From: Lachnospiraceae bacterium
Lineage (GTDB): Bacteria; Bacillota; Clostridia; Lachnospirales; Lachnospiraceae
Direction: 5' to 3'
Length of the DNA: 64,000 nucleotides
Assembly: GCA_015057115.1 (NCBI GenBank)
Contig: SVEZ01000005.1
Coordinates: 62,001 to 126,000, forward strand
Position 1 is the stretch's first letter; the number at the start of each line of letters is the position of its first letter. Positions 1 to 12,080 of the stretch are shown one piece after another. The position numbers were made by a program, and so were the translations under genes. The notes under the pieces are model-generated. The model was given only the letters and a program-made list of their open reading frames with translations, made no database searches and had not been told where the DNA came from.

Positions 1-790
1 TGATTTTTCCCAAAAAGGCAAAATAAGCGCTAATTATCATAGTCAGCATAAACCCTATCATGGTACATACCACAGAAATATAAGAAACGCTATAGTTTGT
101 CTTAATCAGGCTGCACTCTGCCTCTTCACATCTTGCATTCCTGTCTTCTGTCTGTTTTCTGATTTTTGAAAAAACAGAATACAGCTTAATGGTATGAAAA
201 CCAATAAATGCATCCGATATGACATTCTGAAACTCTGCTGCGGACTTTGATGCATCCTCGGAAATATCTGCAAGCTTCCTCTCAAAAATCTTAGGAATCC
301 ATACCGAGCCAAGTGCAATCGCCACATTGAGTAAGCATATAATCGGATTCATTCTTAACAGCGCTGCAACGGTTACCATAAAACTTACAGTAACTCTGTA
401 TATGCCGCAAACGCTGTCAAAATAGTCCGTGCTGACTTTTTTCACATCTCTCTGCATTATGGATATATAATAAGACGGTGGTTCTTTTCGGTATTCTTGA
501 AAACTTTTGCTCATAATCCCTGCAAAAAGATCGTTTTTCAGACCAATAAGAAACTCTTTTCTAAGATTTTCGCGGGATATTTTGTGACAATAGGAAACAA
601 GCGTGTCTGCCATAACTGCAAGCACAAAAATGGTTACATATTTCAGGAACATTGTGAGATTTCCCTTCGTAGACGCTGTCACAAGAGGTTCTAATGAACT
701 TGCGAACAGCACTGAAGTGACGGCCATTGCCGGGGATAATATTAGATACAGAATGAGTGTTTTCTTGTTCTTTAAAAAATATTGAAACAT
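1..790 (-). CDS. ABC exporter transmembrane domain, partial (runs off left edge)
   Basis: A continuous minus-strand reading frame starts at the ATG at 790-788 (MFQYFLKNKK...) and stays open to the window edge, giving 263 visible residues. The start has GGAG eight bases upstream. The protein has hydrophobic segments near residues 11-30, 48-65, 125-145 and 235-260, and stretches such as ISDAFIGFHTIKLYSVF and KNDLFAGIMSKSFQEY that are typical of the six-helix membrane domain of ABC exporters (MsbA/LmrA type). In that family the membrane domain is followed by an ATPase domain, which would lie outside the window. The substrate cannot be told. The gene has its own promoter and a long structured leader. 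Family confident; function as exporter inferred. Confidence 0.8.
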   Translation of the reverse strand, partial: MFQYFLKNKKTLILYLILSPAMAVTSVLFASSLEPLVTASTKGNLTMFLKYVTIFVLAVMADTLVSYCHKISRENLRKEFLIGLKNDLFAGIMSKSFQEYRKEPPSYYISIMQRDVKKVSTDYFDSVCGIYRVTVSFMVTVAALLRMNPIICLLNVAIALGSVWIPKIFERKLADISEDASKSAAEFQNVISDAFIGFHTIKLYSVFSKIRKQTEDRNARCEEAECSLIKTNYSVSYISVVCTMIGFMLTMIISAYFAFLGKI

Positions 791-889
791 AAGGTTTTCT
801 CCAATCTTTAATTAGTAAAAAAGCGTAACAAAAATAGACCTGCATCGCAGGTAACTACCTTCTTGTTATGCTACTAATTAAAAAACCTT
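791..889 (-). promoter_or_regulatory. Nested inverted repeats in the exporter leader (possible attenuator)
   Basis: Three nested complementary arms are visible: AAGGTTTT (791-798) with AAAACCTT (882-889), TAATTAGTA (809-817) with TACTAATTA (872-880), and ACCTGC with GCAGGT (838-852). GCGTAACAA/TTGTTATGC extends the middle arms. In the mRNA the outermost arm covers the eight bases between the Shine-Dalgarno GGAG (802-799) and the start codon. Folding would therefore be expected to block initiation. Whether it responds to a drug, a protein or ribosome stalling cannot be told. Confidence 0.55.
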
Positions 890-898
890 ATAATACAT
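878..898 (-). CDS. Possible 6-codon leader peptide (MYYKVF)
   Basis: Within the exporter leader an ATG at 898-896 opens a six-codon frame MYYKVF that ends in TAA at 880-878, inside the first arm of the leader inverted repeat. A GAGG lies 13 bases upstream, which is rather far. Very short frames arise by chance, so this is only suggestive of translation-coupled attenuation. Confidence 0.2.
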   Translation of the reverse strand: MYYKVF

Positions 899-936
899 CA
901 CTCTTAAATTACCTCAATAATTATATTTCAATACGG

Positions 937-965
937 ATTATAACATAGTTAATTGCTGATATCAA
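937..965 (-). promoter_or_regulatory. Sigma-A-type promoter of the ABC exporter gene
   Basis: On the minus strand TTGATA (965-960) is separated by 17 bases from a perfect TATAAT (942-937). The predicted transcript starts near 930 and carries a leader of about 140 nt before the exporter ATG at 790. Confidence 0.7.
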
Positions 966-1003
966 GCCGCTGTTGTTATATGAGATTTGCACATACATAA
1001 ATT

Positions 1004-1031
1004 CCCCGCTAAAGCCTACGCTCTAGCGGGG
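1004..1031 (-). terminator. Terminator of the atp operon
   Basis: CCCCGCTA (1004-1011) and TAGCGGGG (1024-1031) form an 8-bp GC-rich stem with a 12-nt loop just after the atpC stop codon. The following bases on the minus strand are AATTTATG, so the T-tract is weak. Confidence 0.65.
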
Positions 1032-1041
1032 ATTATCCTTA

Positions 1042-1452
1042 CTATTTCTTAATATCCAGTCGTACCAATGCTTTCTTTAATGCGACCTCGGCACGAAGCA
1101 CGTCGAGATCTTCGGCATGCTCGCTTAAGCGCTTCTCCGCACGCTGCTTGGCAGCTTCGGCACGCTGTACGTCGATTTCATCCGGCCACTCGGCAATCTC
1201 TGCCAAGAGGGTAACCTTATCCTGAAGAACGGAAGCAAAACCGCTATGTACGGCTGCCACGGTCTTCTGATCATTTCCATCGGTAATGGTTACAACTCCC
1301 GGTGAAAGGACGGTGGTAATGGGAACATGGTTCTTGTAAACACCAATCTCTCCCTCGGTAGTATTAAATTCTACCATGTATGCCCTTCCTGTATGAAACA
1401 CGCGATCCGGGCATATGATTTCAATGTCAAAAAGGTTTTTTTCATCTGCCAT
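1042..1452 (-). CDS. atpC: F1Fo ATP synthase epsilon subunit
   Basis: 136 residues, the usual length. The N-terminal beta-sandwich (LFDIEIICPDRVFHTG..., NHVPITTVLSPGV) and the C-terminal two-helix domain rich in Arg/Ala/Glu (about residues 90-132) are both present. Epsilon is part of the central stalk, links gamma to the c-ring and in many bacteria inhibits ATP hydrolysis. It is the last gene of the operon, 13 bp after atpD, and is followed by a hairpin terminator. Confidence 0.96.
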   Translation of the reverse strand: MADEKNLFDIEIICPDRVFHTGRAYMVEFNTTEGEIGVYKNHVPITTVLSPGVVTITDGNDQKTVAAVHSGFASVLQDKVTLLAEIAEWPDEIDVQRAEAAKQRAEKRLSEHAEDLDVLRAEVALKKALVRLDIKK

Positions 1453-1465
1453 ATGCCTTCACCCC

Positions 1466-2860
<1,395 letters not shown>

Positions 2861-2885
2861 TTACACTCCTTAATTAGATTCTGCC

Positions 2886-3743
2886 CTAGGAGATTGCCTG
2901 TGCTCCGGCAATAATCTCCGTTAATTCCTGGGTGATGGCACCCTGACGGGCTCTATTGTACTTCAGTGATAAGTCACTGATCATCTCTTCTGCATTACTT
3001 GTCGCAGAATCCATGGCCTGCATTCTGGCACCGTTTTCACTGGCAACGGCATCAATTAAAGCACCGTAAAACAGTGATGTTACATATTTCGGGATAACCA
3101 TATCAAGAACTTCTTCTTCATTTGGTTCAAATCCCATAGGTGCCTCTACTTTGCTCTCCTGCACATCCTCTTCGTCAACCTCCACCGGAAGCAAACGCAT
3201 CAGGGTTGGAACATTGACTACTGTGTTTTTAAAATGAGCATAGGCAAGATAAATCTCGCCGATTTCTCCTTTTGCAAAAGAGTCCAGAACTTTATCGCAG
3301 ATTTCTTTGGCATCTGTATAGGTTGGTGCCTCCATAACCGGCGAATCGTCGGATACTACGGTGTATCCCTTGTGAGTCAGGGAATCCCGGCCTTTTCCAC
3401 CAATGGCATAAACATCGATCTTGTCCTTTGGCAATCCGCTCTCTGTAATCAGTTTTACAATGTTGGAATTGTAACCGCCTGCCAAACCACGGTTGGAAGT
3501 AATTACTACCACCGCGATACGATCAGACTCGCCGGATTTCAGATAAGGATGGGTGATGTTCTCACTTTTTGCCAAAATTGTGGATACGGTTTTATACACA
3601 TGTTGGAAAAAAGGGTTTGCATTCTCTGCTCTGGTTCTGGCTTTCTGTAGTTTTACGGTAGATACAAGCTTCATGGCTTTGGTTATCTGCTGCGTACTTT
3701 GTATGCTGCTTTTTCTTTGTTTAATGTCCTTCATTGAGGCCAT
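2886..3743 (-). CDS. atpG: F1Fo ATP synthase gamma subunit
   Basis: 285 residues, normal for the family. The N-terminal helix (MASMKDIKQRKSSIQSTQQITKAMKLVS) and C-terminal helix (SATSNAEEMISDLSLKYNRARQ...TQELTEI) that form the rotating coiled coil are intact. Gamma is the central shaft that couples ion flow through Fo to catalysis in alpha3beta3. It lies 29 bp after atpA and 28 bp before atpD in the operon. Confidence 0.97.
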   Translation of the reverse strand: MASMKDIKQRKSSIQSTQQITKAMKLVSTVKLQKARTRAENANPFFQHVYKTVSTILAKSENITHPYLKSGESDRIAVVVITSNRGLAGGYNSNIVKLITESGLPKDKIDVYAIGGKGRDSLTHKGYTVVSDDSPVMEAPTYTDAKEICDKVLDSFAKGEIGEIYLAYAHFKNTVVNVPTLMRLLPVEVDEEDVQESKVEAPMGFEPNEEEVLDMVIPKYVTSLFYGALIDAVASENGARMQAMDSATSNAEEMISDLSLKYNRARQGAITQELTEIIAGAQAIS

Positions 3744-3772
3744 AGCATCTCACCGCCTTACTAAAGCTTGTT

Positions 3773-5828
<2,056 letters not shown>

Positions 5829-5841
<13 letters not shown>

Positions 5842-6344
5842 GTCGATTCACCCATCTCCTTCAGTGTTTCGTCTACTAATGATTCCTGAACCTCTGTGTT
5901 CATGTTGGCAGAAACAACCTTACCGGCCATTAATGCTGCTACAGAGATCATTTCCTGTTTCATATCATCAAGTGCGCGCTTCTTTTCAAGCTCCGCCTGT
6001 TCTTCAGCACGTTTGATAATCCGCGCTGCTTCTTCTTTGGCCTGGTCTTCGATTCGGGCTTCGTTTTTCAAAGCCTTCTGACGTGCCTGACTTAAAATTT
6101 CATCTGTTTCTTTATCAGCCTGTTTTAACTTGTCATCGTACTCGCTCTTAAGTACTGCTGCATCCTCTCTGTCCTTCTTCGCAGAAGCGATCTCCTCTGC
6201 GATCATCTTCTTTCTTGCATCCAGAAGGTTCCGGATTGGGTTAAAAAAGAGATAGCTGAGCAAAAAATACAGACCAAGTACTGCTATGAGTGTTAACACT
6301 GAATCTCCTAACAGTTGAGGGTCTAAGTCAAATAGTCTCTCCAT
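5829..6344 (-). CDS. atpF: F1Fo ATP synthase b subunit
   Basis: 171 residues with one N-terminal membrane helix (about 15-35) followed by a long charged helix rich in Lys, Glu and Ala (about 40-150) that forms the right-handed coiled coil of the peripheral stator. The NPIRNLLDARKK segment just after the membrane helix is typical. There is a single b gene, so a homodimer is expected. It overlaps atpH by 13 bp. Confidence 0.95.
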
Positions 6345-6381
6345 GCCTCAGCCTCCTTTCTGTTATTTGTCTCCTACTTTA

Positions 6382-6654
<273 letters not shown>

Positions 6655-6660
6655 CTAAGA

Positions 6661-7386
6661 TTAGTTTTCCTCACCAATCGCGTTGGTGATGTAGGTCATT
6701 GTCAGCATACAGAATACATATGTCTGAATTGCACCTGAGAACAGGTCAAAATAGAAATGTAATGCTGCCGGCCAAAGAATGGCAAATTTTGATAGCAAGG
6801 CGTAAATCAACGCCATAATCGCTGTTCCCGATAAAACGTTTGCGAACAAACGCAAGGATAATGATACAGGAACCGCGAAATCGCTGATAATGTTAATCGG
6901 TGCCCAAATCGGCCACGGATCGCAAAGGTCAGCGATAACTCCTTTGACTTTTTGATACTTAAAATGGTTAAAATGAATCAGGCAAAACGTAATAATTGCC
7001 ATTGGGAATGTGACTCCGTAATCTGCCGTCGGCGGTCGCAATCCTAAAAGTCCGGATATGTTGCTTAGCAAGATAAAACCGAAAATTGTTCCGATATAGT
7101 TGGCAAACTTCCGATATTGCTTTTCGCCCATGGAAGAAAGTACCATATCATCCAATTTCTCTACGATAATCTCGCATGCACTGATAAGTCCGGTAGGATT
7201 ATCGCCCGGCTTCACCTTACTGACTTTTACTTTGACAACAATGCCAAAAACCAGCAGAATCAGCATTACGATTAACAAACTCACATGTGTTGTGGTAATC
7301 CACAGCTTCTGCCCAAACACTTCATATTGAAACAGACCATGTACCATAAAGTCTACGTTTGTGGCAGCCAGCGCATAACTTCCCAT
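6661..7386 (-). CDS. atpB: F1Fo ATP synthase a subunit
   Basis: 241 residues with five or six hydrophobic helices. The essential arginine of the ion channel is in SLSLRLFANVLSG near residue 180. The a subunit provides the two half-channels that load and unload the c-ring. It is the first structural Fo gene after the atpZ/atpI pair and is 18 bp upstream of atpE. Confidence 0.97.
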   Translation of the reverse strand: MGSYALAATNVDFMVHGLFQYEVFGQKLWITTTHVSLLIVMLILLVFGIVVKVKVSKVKPGDNPTGLISACEIIVEKLDDMVLSSMGEKQYRKFANYIGTIFGFILLSNISGLLGLRPPTADYGVTFPMAIITFCLIHFNHFKYQKVKGVIADLCDPWPIWAPINIISDFAVPVSLSLRLFANVLSGTAIMALIYALLSKFAILWPAALHFYFDLFSGAIQTYVFCMLTMTYITNAIGEEN

Positions 7387-7415
7387 TCATTCACCTCCCT
7401 TTCCTTTGGAACCTC

Positions 7416-7835
7416 TCAGACATTGTTCTCTTCCGTGCTCTGCGATTTTCCAAAAATGACTTTATGAATCAACGGTTGCAGGAAAGCCGCAACCTTTAAT
7501 CCCATTACTCCGGCAAACCATGTAAAAATGTTTCCCAGTCGAAAGTATCCCATGGTCATGGACACCGCCACAACAACGAAATACCGAAATACCGCTTTGA
7601 CAGCGATCATCGCCTGCCCTTTCTTATTCTGCACATCCATCATTCCCCAAATCGTCATGGAGATGTGAATGCTTAAAAAAAGCGCAAGACCAATTCCAAT
7701 CAGCAAACCGCTGGTATAACGCAGCTTATCCTCCACCCACCAAACGCCAACCAACTCCACAAACAATCCATACACAAGGATGGTTGCTGTCAGCATAGGT
7801 AATGCAGGATTTAATCGTCGCAAATAGTTAATCAT
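7416..7835 (-). CDS. atpI: ATP synthase-associated membrane protein, AtpI-like
   Basis: 139 residues with four hydrophobic segments. The start was placed at the ATG at 7835 (MINYLRRLN...) because AGGG lies six bases upstream and the preceding gene ends at 7828, giving an 8-bp overlap. AtpI-type proteins encoded at the head of atp operons assist c-ring assembly or ion supply. Sequence conservation in this family is low, so the call rests on size, topology and position. Confidence 0.75.
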   Translation of the reverse strand: MINYLRRLNPALPMLTATILVYGLFVELVGVWWVEDKLRYTSGLLIGIGLALFLSIHISMTIWGMMDVQNKKGQAMIAVKAVFRYFVVVAVSMTMGYFRLGNIFTWFAGVMGLKVAAFLQPLIHKVIFGKSQSTEENNV

Positions 7836-8115
7836 GATCTGCCCTGTCCTCTTTCTTCTCATCCACTACCGGATACGTCCAGGATGTCTCATCCCGTTTT
7901 ATCATTTTCTTACTGATCTTATAGATGCTGGTTCCTCCGGACAATGCTCCGAGGAAAAAACCTACAATTACGAGAAAGGATGTCCCCAACTTTCCGTCCA
8001 GCCAATACCCGAAAAAAGTGCAGGCCAGAATCGGCACAATCATGTTAATGGAAAACTGCAAGATATAGGTGTATGCCTGTACCTGCTCCTTTTTTTCCTT
8101 TCTGCGCTTATCCAT
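7828..8115 (-). CDS. AtpZ-like small membrane protein heading the atp operon
   Basis: 95 residues: a charged N-terminus (MDKRRKEKKEQ), two membrane helices around residues 17-37 and 45-68 with GYWLDGKLGTSFLVIVGFFLG between and within them, and a charged tail. This matches the AtpZ/AtpI_gp1 family of F1Fo accessory proteins; AtpZ/AtpI complexes have been linked to Mg2+/Ca2+ transport or assembly. It is the first gene of the operon behind the promoter at 8172. Confidence 0.8.
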   Translation of the reverse strand: MDKRRKEKKEQVQAYTYILQFSINMIVPILACTFFGYWLDGKLGTSFLVIVGFFLGALSGGTSIYKISKKMIKRDETSWTYPVVDEKKEDRADHD

Positions 8116-8171
8116 AAGAACCTCATTTCCTAGTATATCCCAAATTTTTGTGATTTTTGTGTATTTTAGTT

Positions 8172-8180
8172 ATTATATCA
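8172..8180 (-). promoter_or_regulatory. Extended -10 promoter of the atp operon
   Basis: On the minus strand TGATATAAT (8180-8172) is an extended -10 of the TGnTATAAT form. No good -35 is seen at 17 bases. The predicted start near 8165 leaves about 50 nt of leader before the first atp gene. Confidence 0.55.
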
Positions 8181-8221
8181 CCGGATTTCTGATAAAATGC
8201 GAAATTTTGGTGAATTCTTAG

Positions 8222-8788
8222 CTAGAATTGCATGTTTAACAGAATTCCGGCCACTGCTCCCGCTCCAATATAGACAATCGGGTGCTTTTTCCACTTTACA
8301 ACTGCTCCAAAAAGAATGGCAAAAAGCACTACTGCCTTCCAGTCAATGGCCACCAGGAGCTTCTCAATTTCTTTCACTTCTTCTTTCAGAAAGCTGACCT
8401 TCACTATGGCAAAAGATGCCACCGTTAGTAATCCCACTACCGTAGGGCGCAATCCATCGAAAGCGTTTTTTACATATTTGTTCTTCTGAAAGGCATCCAG
8501 CATTCTGGCAATAATAATGATAATTATATAGGAAGGAAGCACTAAAGACAAAGTTGCCAATATACTTCCCGGCACCCCTCCTGCCAAATAGCCGGCAAAG
8601 GTTGCCATATTCACTCCCACCGGTCCCGGTGTGGACTCGGAAATGGCAATCATATCCACTAATTCCGATGTGGTATACCAATCATAGTTTTTTGCAATCT
8701 CATACAAAAAGGGGATGGTGGCCATACCGCCTCCGATTGCAAAAAGACCGGATTTAAAAAATTCCAAAAACAGATAAAGAAAGGTCAT
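8222..8788 (-). CDS. CHR-family transporter half, second subunit
   Basis: 188 residues, hydrophobic throughout, with the CHR (chromate transporter) signature FFKSGLFAIGGGMATIPFL near the N-terminus and STPGPVGVNMATFAGY near residue 50. This is a short-chain CHR protein of about six helices. In the family such halves are encoded as adjacent pairs and act together, presumably with opposite topology. Homologues export chromate, but in anaerobes the physiological substrate is usually unknown. The start overlaps the stop of the upstream partner as ATGA. Confidence 0.85.
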   Translation of the reverse strand: MTFLYLFLEFFKSGLFAIGGGMATIPFLYEIAKNYDWYTTSELVDMIAISESTPGPVGVNMATFAGYLAGGVPGSILATLSLVLPSYIIIIIIARMLDAFQKNKYVKNAFDGLRPTVVGLLTVASFAIVKVSFLKEEVKEIEKLLVAIDWKAVVLFAILFGAVVKWKKHPIVYIGAGAVAGILLNMQF

Positions 8789-9336
8789 TGTGTATCCCCC
8801 TTCCTATCCTTGAAATACCGGTACACATTTCCGGCTATAATGGCAAAAATTACCATAAACACACTACTGATGCCGAATACTCCGGTAACCAGAATTGCCA
8901 GCAAAAACATAACCATGCCAAATACATTTTTTACGCCGGATTGATAGAGTTTTATGATGGAACTTAAGATTAGCGCACAGGCTGCAACCCGAATTCCCCA
9001 CAAAGCATGCTGTACCACCGGATACTGGCTGATGTTTCCCAAAAAAGCGGCTACCAGCATAATAATGATAATGGACGGACTAACCACTCCCAGAGTCGTA
9101 ACTGCTCCGCCAAGAACTTTTTTCCGCTTATATCCAATAAAAGTGGCAGTGTTCACCGCAATAATCCCCGGTGTGCACTGCCCTACAGCAAAATAGTTCA
9201 GTAACTCATCTTCCGTCGCCCAGCCCTTCTTGTCCACAATTTCCGCCTGAAGCATGGGCAACATCGCCATGCCTCCGCCGAAAGTCATAATTCCAACCCG
9301 GAAAAAACTGGTAAACAGTTCAAGATACTCTTTCAT
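8785..9336 (-). CDS. CHR-family transporter half, first subunit
   Basis: 183 residues with the same CHR hallmarks as its partner: FRVGIMTFGGGMAMLPML at the N-terminus and GQCTPGIIAVNTATFIGY near residue 52. Together with the gene at 8222 it forms a short-chain CHR pair, translationally coupled by a 4-bp overlap. Substrate (chromate or another anion) is not shown by sequence. Confidence 0.85.
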   Translation of the reverse strand: MKEYLELFTSFFRVGIMTFGGGMAMLPMLQAEIVDKKGWATEDELLNYFAVGQCTPGIIAVNTATFIGYKRKKVLGGAVTTLGVVSPSIIIIMLVAAFLGNISQYPVVQHALWGIRVAACALILSSIIKLYQSGVKNVFGMVMFLLAILVTGVFGISSVFMVIFAIIAGNVYRYFKDRKGDTQ

Positions 9337-9376
9337 AACTACTCCATTTTCTATTTTAAATTTAATTTTGCCCCGG

Positions 9377-9862
9377 TTATAGTGTCAATTTTACTTCGCG
9401 ATTTGTATGCTTATATTGATAATACTCCACACCTGCCGCATCCAGCATTCGCTTGGAAGCAATGGTGGAAGGCGTCATGGCATACTTATCACTTTCATAT
9501 ACAATTGTTTTAATGCCTGCCTGAATAATAGCTTTGGCACATTCATTGCAAGGGAATAAAGAAACATAAAGCTTGGCTCCCTCTAAGCTTCCGCCTCGAT
9601 AATTCAATATGGCATTCAGCTCGCTATGGGTAGTGTAAAAGTACTTATTCTCCAGCGGGTCACCCTCTCTGGTCCATGGGAATTCGTCATCCGAACATCC
9701 CATGGGGAATCCATTATATCCCATGGATAAAATCTTGTTATCCTCGCTGACAATGCAGGCACCTACCTGCGTATTTGGATCCTTACTACGCATCCCGGAT
9801 AAAATGGATACTCCCATAAAATACTCATCCCAGGATATATAGTCCTGTCTCTTATCGCTCAT
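9377..9862 (-). CDS. comEB: dCMP deaminase family protein (ComEB type)
   Basis: 161 residues of the zinc cytidine/deoxycytidylate deaminase fold. The catalytic HSE (THSELNAIL) and the zinc-binding PCNEC motif are both present, and NTQVGACIV and GYNGFPMGC are typical of dCMP deaminases. The reaction is dCMP to dUMP, feeding thymidylate synthesis. The gene is 27 bp after upp, so a pyrimidine salvage unit is likely. Confidence 0.93.
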   Translation of the reverse strand: MSDKRQDYISWDEYFMGVSILSGMRSKDPNTQVGACIVSEDNKILSMGYNGFPMGCSDDEFPWTREGDPLENKYFYTTHSELNAILNYRGGSLEGAKLYVSLFPCNECAKAIIQAGIKTIVYESDKYAMTPSTIASKRMLDAAGVEYYQYKHTNREVKLTL

Positions 9863-9889
9863 GCTTCTTAGTCCCCCTATTCTTTTGTA

Positions 9890-10519
9890 TTATTTGGTTC
9901 CAAAGATTCTATCTCCGGCATCGCCAAGACCCGGAACGATATATCCCTGCTCATTTAAGCGCTCATCCAATGCACCGATGTAAATATCTACATCCGGATG
10001 TGCTTCTTTCATTCTCTCCACACCTTCCGGAGCGGCAATAACGCACAAGAAATGGATTTTTTGCACTCCTTTTTCTTTTAACATCTGAATGGCCGCTACA
10101 GAAGATCCTCCTGTTGCAAGCATCGGATCTACTACAAACACCTCACGTTCTCCGCAATCTTCAGGAAGTTTACAATAGTATTCAACCGGCTCTAAGGTTT
10201 CCGGATCACGATACAATCCGATGTGTCCAACTTTTGCTGCCGGAATCATGGCTAACATTCCGTCCACCATTCCTAAACCTGCTCTTAAAATCGGTACAAC
10301 AGCCAGTTTCTTTCCCTTTAATTCTTTCACTGTGGTCTCACAGATTGGTGTCTGAACTGTCACATCGCAAAGTTCCAGATCTCTGGTTGCTTCGTAGCAC
10401 TCTAACATCGCAATTTCACTAATCAGTTTACGAAATTCCTTTGAACCCAGTTCCTCTCTACGCACCCATCCAATCTTATGCTGGATCAACGGGTGATCCA
10501 TTACTTTCACTTTCGACAT
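9890..10519 (-). CDS. upp: Uracil phosphoribosyltransferase
   Basis: 209 residues, full length. The PRPP-binding loop [12 protein letters not shown] and the C-terminal uracil-binding segment [12 protein letters not shown] are present. The enzyme makes UMP from uracil and PRPP. AAAGGAG lies eight bases before the ATG at 10519, although this start overlaps the end of the upstream gene by 44 bp. In Bacillus upp also sits just upstream of the atp operon. Confidence 0.97.
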   Translation of the reverse strand: MSKVKVMDHPLIQHKIGWVRREELGSKEFRKLISEIAMLECYEATRDLELCDVTVQTPICETTVKELKGKKLAVVPILRAGLGMVDGMLAMIPAAKVGHIGLYRDPETLEPVEYYCKLPEDCGEREVFVVDPMLATGGSSVAAIQMLKEKGVQKIHFLCVIAAPEGVERMKEAHPDVDIYIGALDERLNEQGYIVPGLGDAGDRIFGTK

Positions 10520-10976
10520 TTGTTTTTTCTCCTTTGCTAACTAACTTCACTAGTTTCTTTATGATGATACTAAGAGACTCGTAGCATAATCCGTAAGACT
10601 GCAAAGTACCTCCGTACGGATCCATAATTTCCAACTCGTCTCCTGTAAGATCGGTCAATAATTGTACATTCCGGGCATTGGCAAACTGGGATAAAATCCG
10701 CTGTTTCTGCTGTTCCTCCATGGTCAGCACCAGTACTTCCTCGCCAAAATCCTCCTCTGTAAGCTGTACGCTTACCTCACCGGTGGCGGCAATTCCGTTA
10801 CTAATTAGCACTGCCTCTGCCTTCTGGTTCATGGGTTGAGGAAACAATACCACAATTCCTCTGGCATCTGCTGTTACGGTTTCTTCCGTATTGTTCATAT
10901 CGAAAATTGCCTTTGCCATCATGGCTCGCTCATTCCCATGGTCTTCCACAAATATGATTCTTTGAATATTCGCCAT
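10476..10976 (-). CDS. Degenerate low-molecular-weight phosphatase-like protein (YwlE position)
   Basis: 166 residues. The family P-loop C-x5-R-S (as in VCTGNTCRS) aligns here with [10 protein letters not shown]: the nucleophilic cysteine is replaced by glutamate while the arginine is kept. The C-terminal [17 protein letters not shown] keeps the family's general-acid aspartate. It lies between the tsaC-type gene and upp, where Bacillus has ywlE (a protein-arginine phosphatase). I infer a catalytically dead member, possibly a binding or regulatory protein. The start at 10976 has AAGGA seven bases upstream; an alternative ATG at 10997 overlaps the previous gene. Confidence 0.75.
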   Translation of the reverse strand: MANIQRIIFVEDHGNERAMMAKAIFDMNNTEETVTADARGIVVLFPQPMNQKAEAVLISNGIAATGEVSVQLTEEDFGEEVLVLTMEEQQKQRILSQFANARNVQLLTDLTGDELEIMDPYGGTLQSYGLCYESLSIIIKKLVKLVSKGEKTNVESESNGSPVDPA

Positions 10977-10980
10977 ATTC

Positions 10981-12078
10981 CTATCCTTTTTCTTCATTAT
11001 AAGAGGCTTCTCGAATAATCTTGTGACCGGCAGCCCGAATCAAACGATTCATAACAGCCTGTCCCACACCGCTTTCTCCAAAGCCTTCCGAATAGATGAT
11101 ATCCACCTGTTCTTCATCAAACTCCCGCAAAACACGATACAGCGCTTTTGCAACACTTGACTCGTCTCCTTCATGTCCGAGACTCTTTAAAATCAAACCT
11201 TCTTCCGCCTTCAGACCGGAAAATGCGGTAAAATTCTCTTCTGTAATCATAATACCACAACGCTTACCGGTGGCCAAAGCCTGTTTTGCCAGCTCTGCCA
11301 TTTTCTCCGCCACCTGCGTCGGAGTTCTTCCTTCCACTATATAAAGTTCCGCCTTGGGAGCATAGTGACGATATTTCATTCCCGGGGCCTTCGGTTTCGC
11401 ATCCTTCGACACTCCGTTAACCGCCGGATCGACTACAACCTCTTCTCCAAGAACTTCTTCCAACATTTCTTTCGTTATATAGCCGGGACGCAAAATACTG
11501 ATTTGCTCTCCTGTGAAATCCACAATTGTGGACTCTATTCCAATTCCAACCGCTCCACCGTCCAAAATAAGCGGAATTCTGCCATTCATATCCTCATACA
11601 CATGCTCTGCCAAAGTTGGACTTGGTCGTCCGGAGGTATTGGCACTGGGTGCAGCAATGTAACCGCCTGCTGCCTTTATAAATCCAAGGGCCACCGGATG
11701 GTTTGGCATTCGCACTCCAACAGTAGGAAGCCCGCCGGTGGTCTCATCCGGAACCACATCGCTCTTATAAAAGCACATGGTAAGAGGACCCGGCCAAAAC
11801 GCTTCTGCCAATTGCTTCGCCTTCTTTGGAACAGATTTCACAATCCGCTCCAGGGCAGAAAACTCTGCAATATGAACTATCAAAGGATTATCACTTGGTC
11901 GTCCCTTAGCTGCATAAATCTTCCCGGATGCATCCTTATTTAAAGCATCACCACCGAGCCCGTACACTGTTTCTGTCGGAAAGGCCACTAACTCGCCGTT
12001 TCGGATCAGTTCGCCGGCTCTTTGCATATCCTCTTCCGAAAAAGAGGCATCTCTCATTTCCAATATTTCTGTTTTCAT
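10981..12078 (-). CDS. tsaC: Threonylcarbamoyl-AMP synthase, Sua5/YwlC type
   Basis: 365 residues from the ATG at 12078 (MKTEILEM...). The YrdC domain (about 10-210) has the KRPx-like AAKGRPSDNPLIVHI, GPLTM and PSANTSGRPSPT motifs. A C-terminal Sua5 domain follows (about 240-355, beginning near PGMKYRHYAPKA). The enzyme makes threonylcarbamoyl-AMP for t6A modification of ANN-decoding tRNAs. The frame is open further upstream, but that extension overlaps the cwlD-like gene and has no family match. No Shine-Dalgarno is visible before 12078. Confidence 0.93.
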   Translation of the reverse strand: MKTEILEMRDASFSEEDMQRAGELIRNGELVAFPTETVYGLGGDALNKDASGKIYAAKGRPSDNPLIVHIAEFSALERIVKSVPKKAKQLAEAFWPGPLTMCFYKSDVVPDETTGGLPTVGVRMPNHPVALGFIKAAGGYIAAPSANTSGRPSPTLAEHVYEDMNGRIPLILDGGAVGIGIESTIVDFTGEQISILRPGYITKEMLEEVLGEEVVVDPAVNGVSKDAKPKAPGMKYRHYAPKAELYIVEGRTPTQVAEKMAELAKQALATGKRCGIMITEENFTAFSGLKAEEGLILKSLGHEGDESSVAKALYRVLREFDEEQVDIIYSEGFGESGVGQAVMNRLIRAAGHKIIREASYNEEKG

Positions 12079-12080
12079 GG

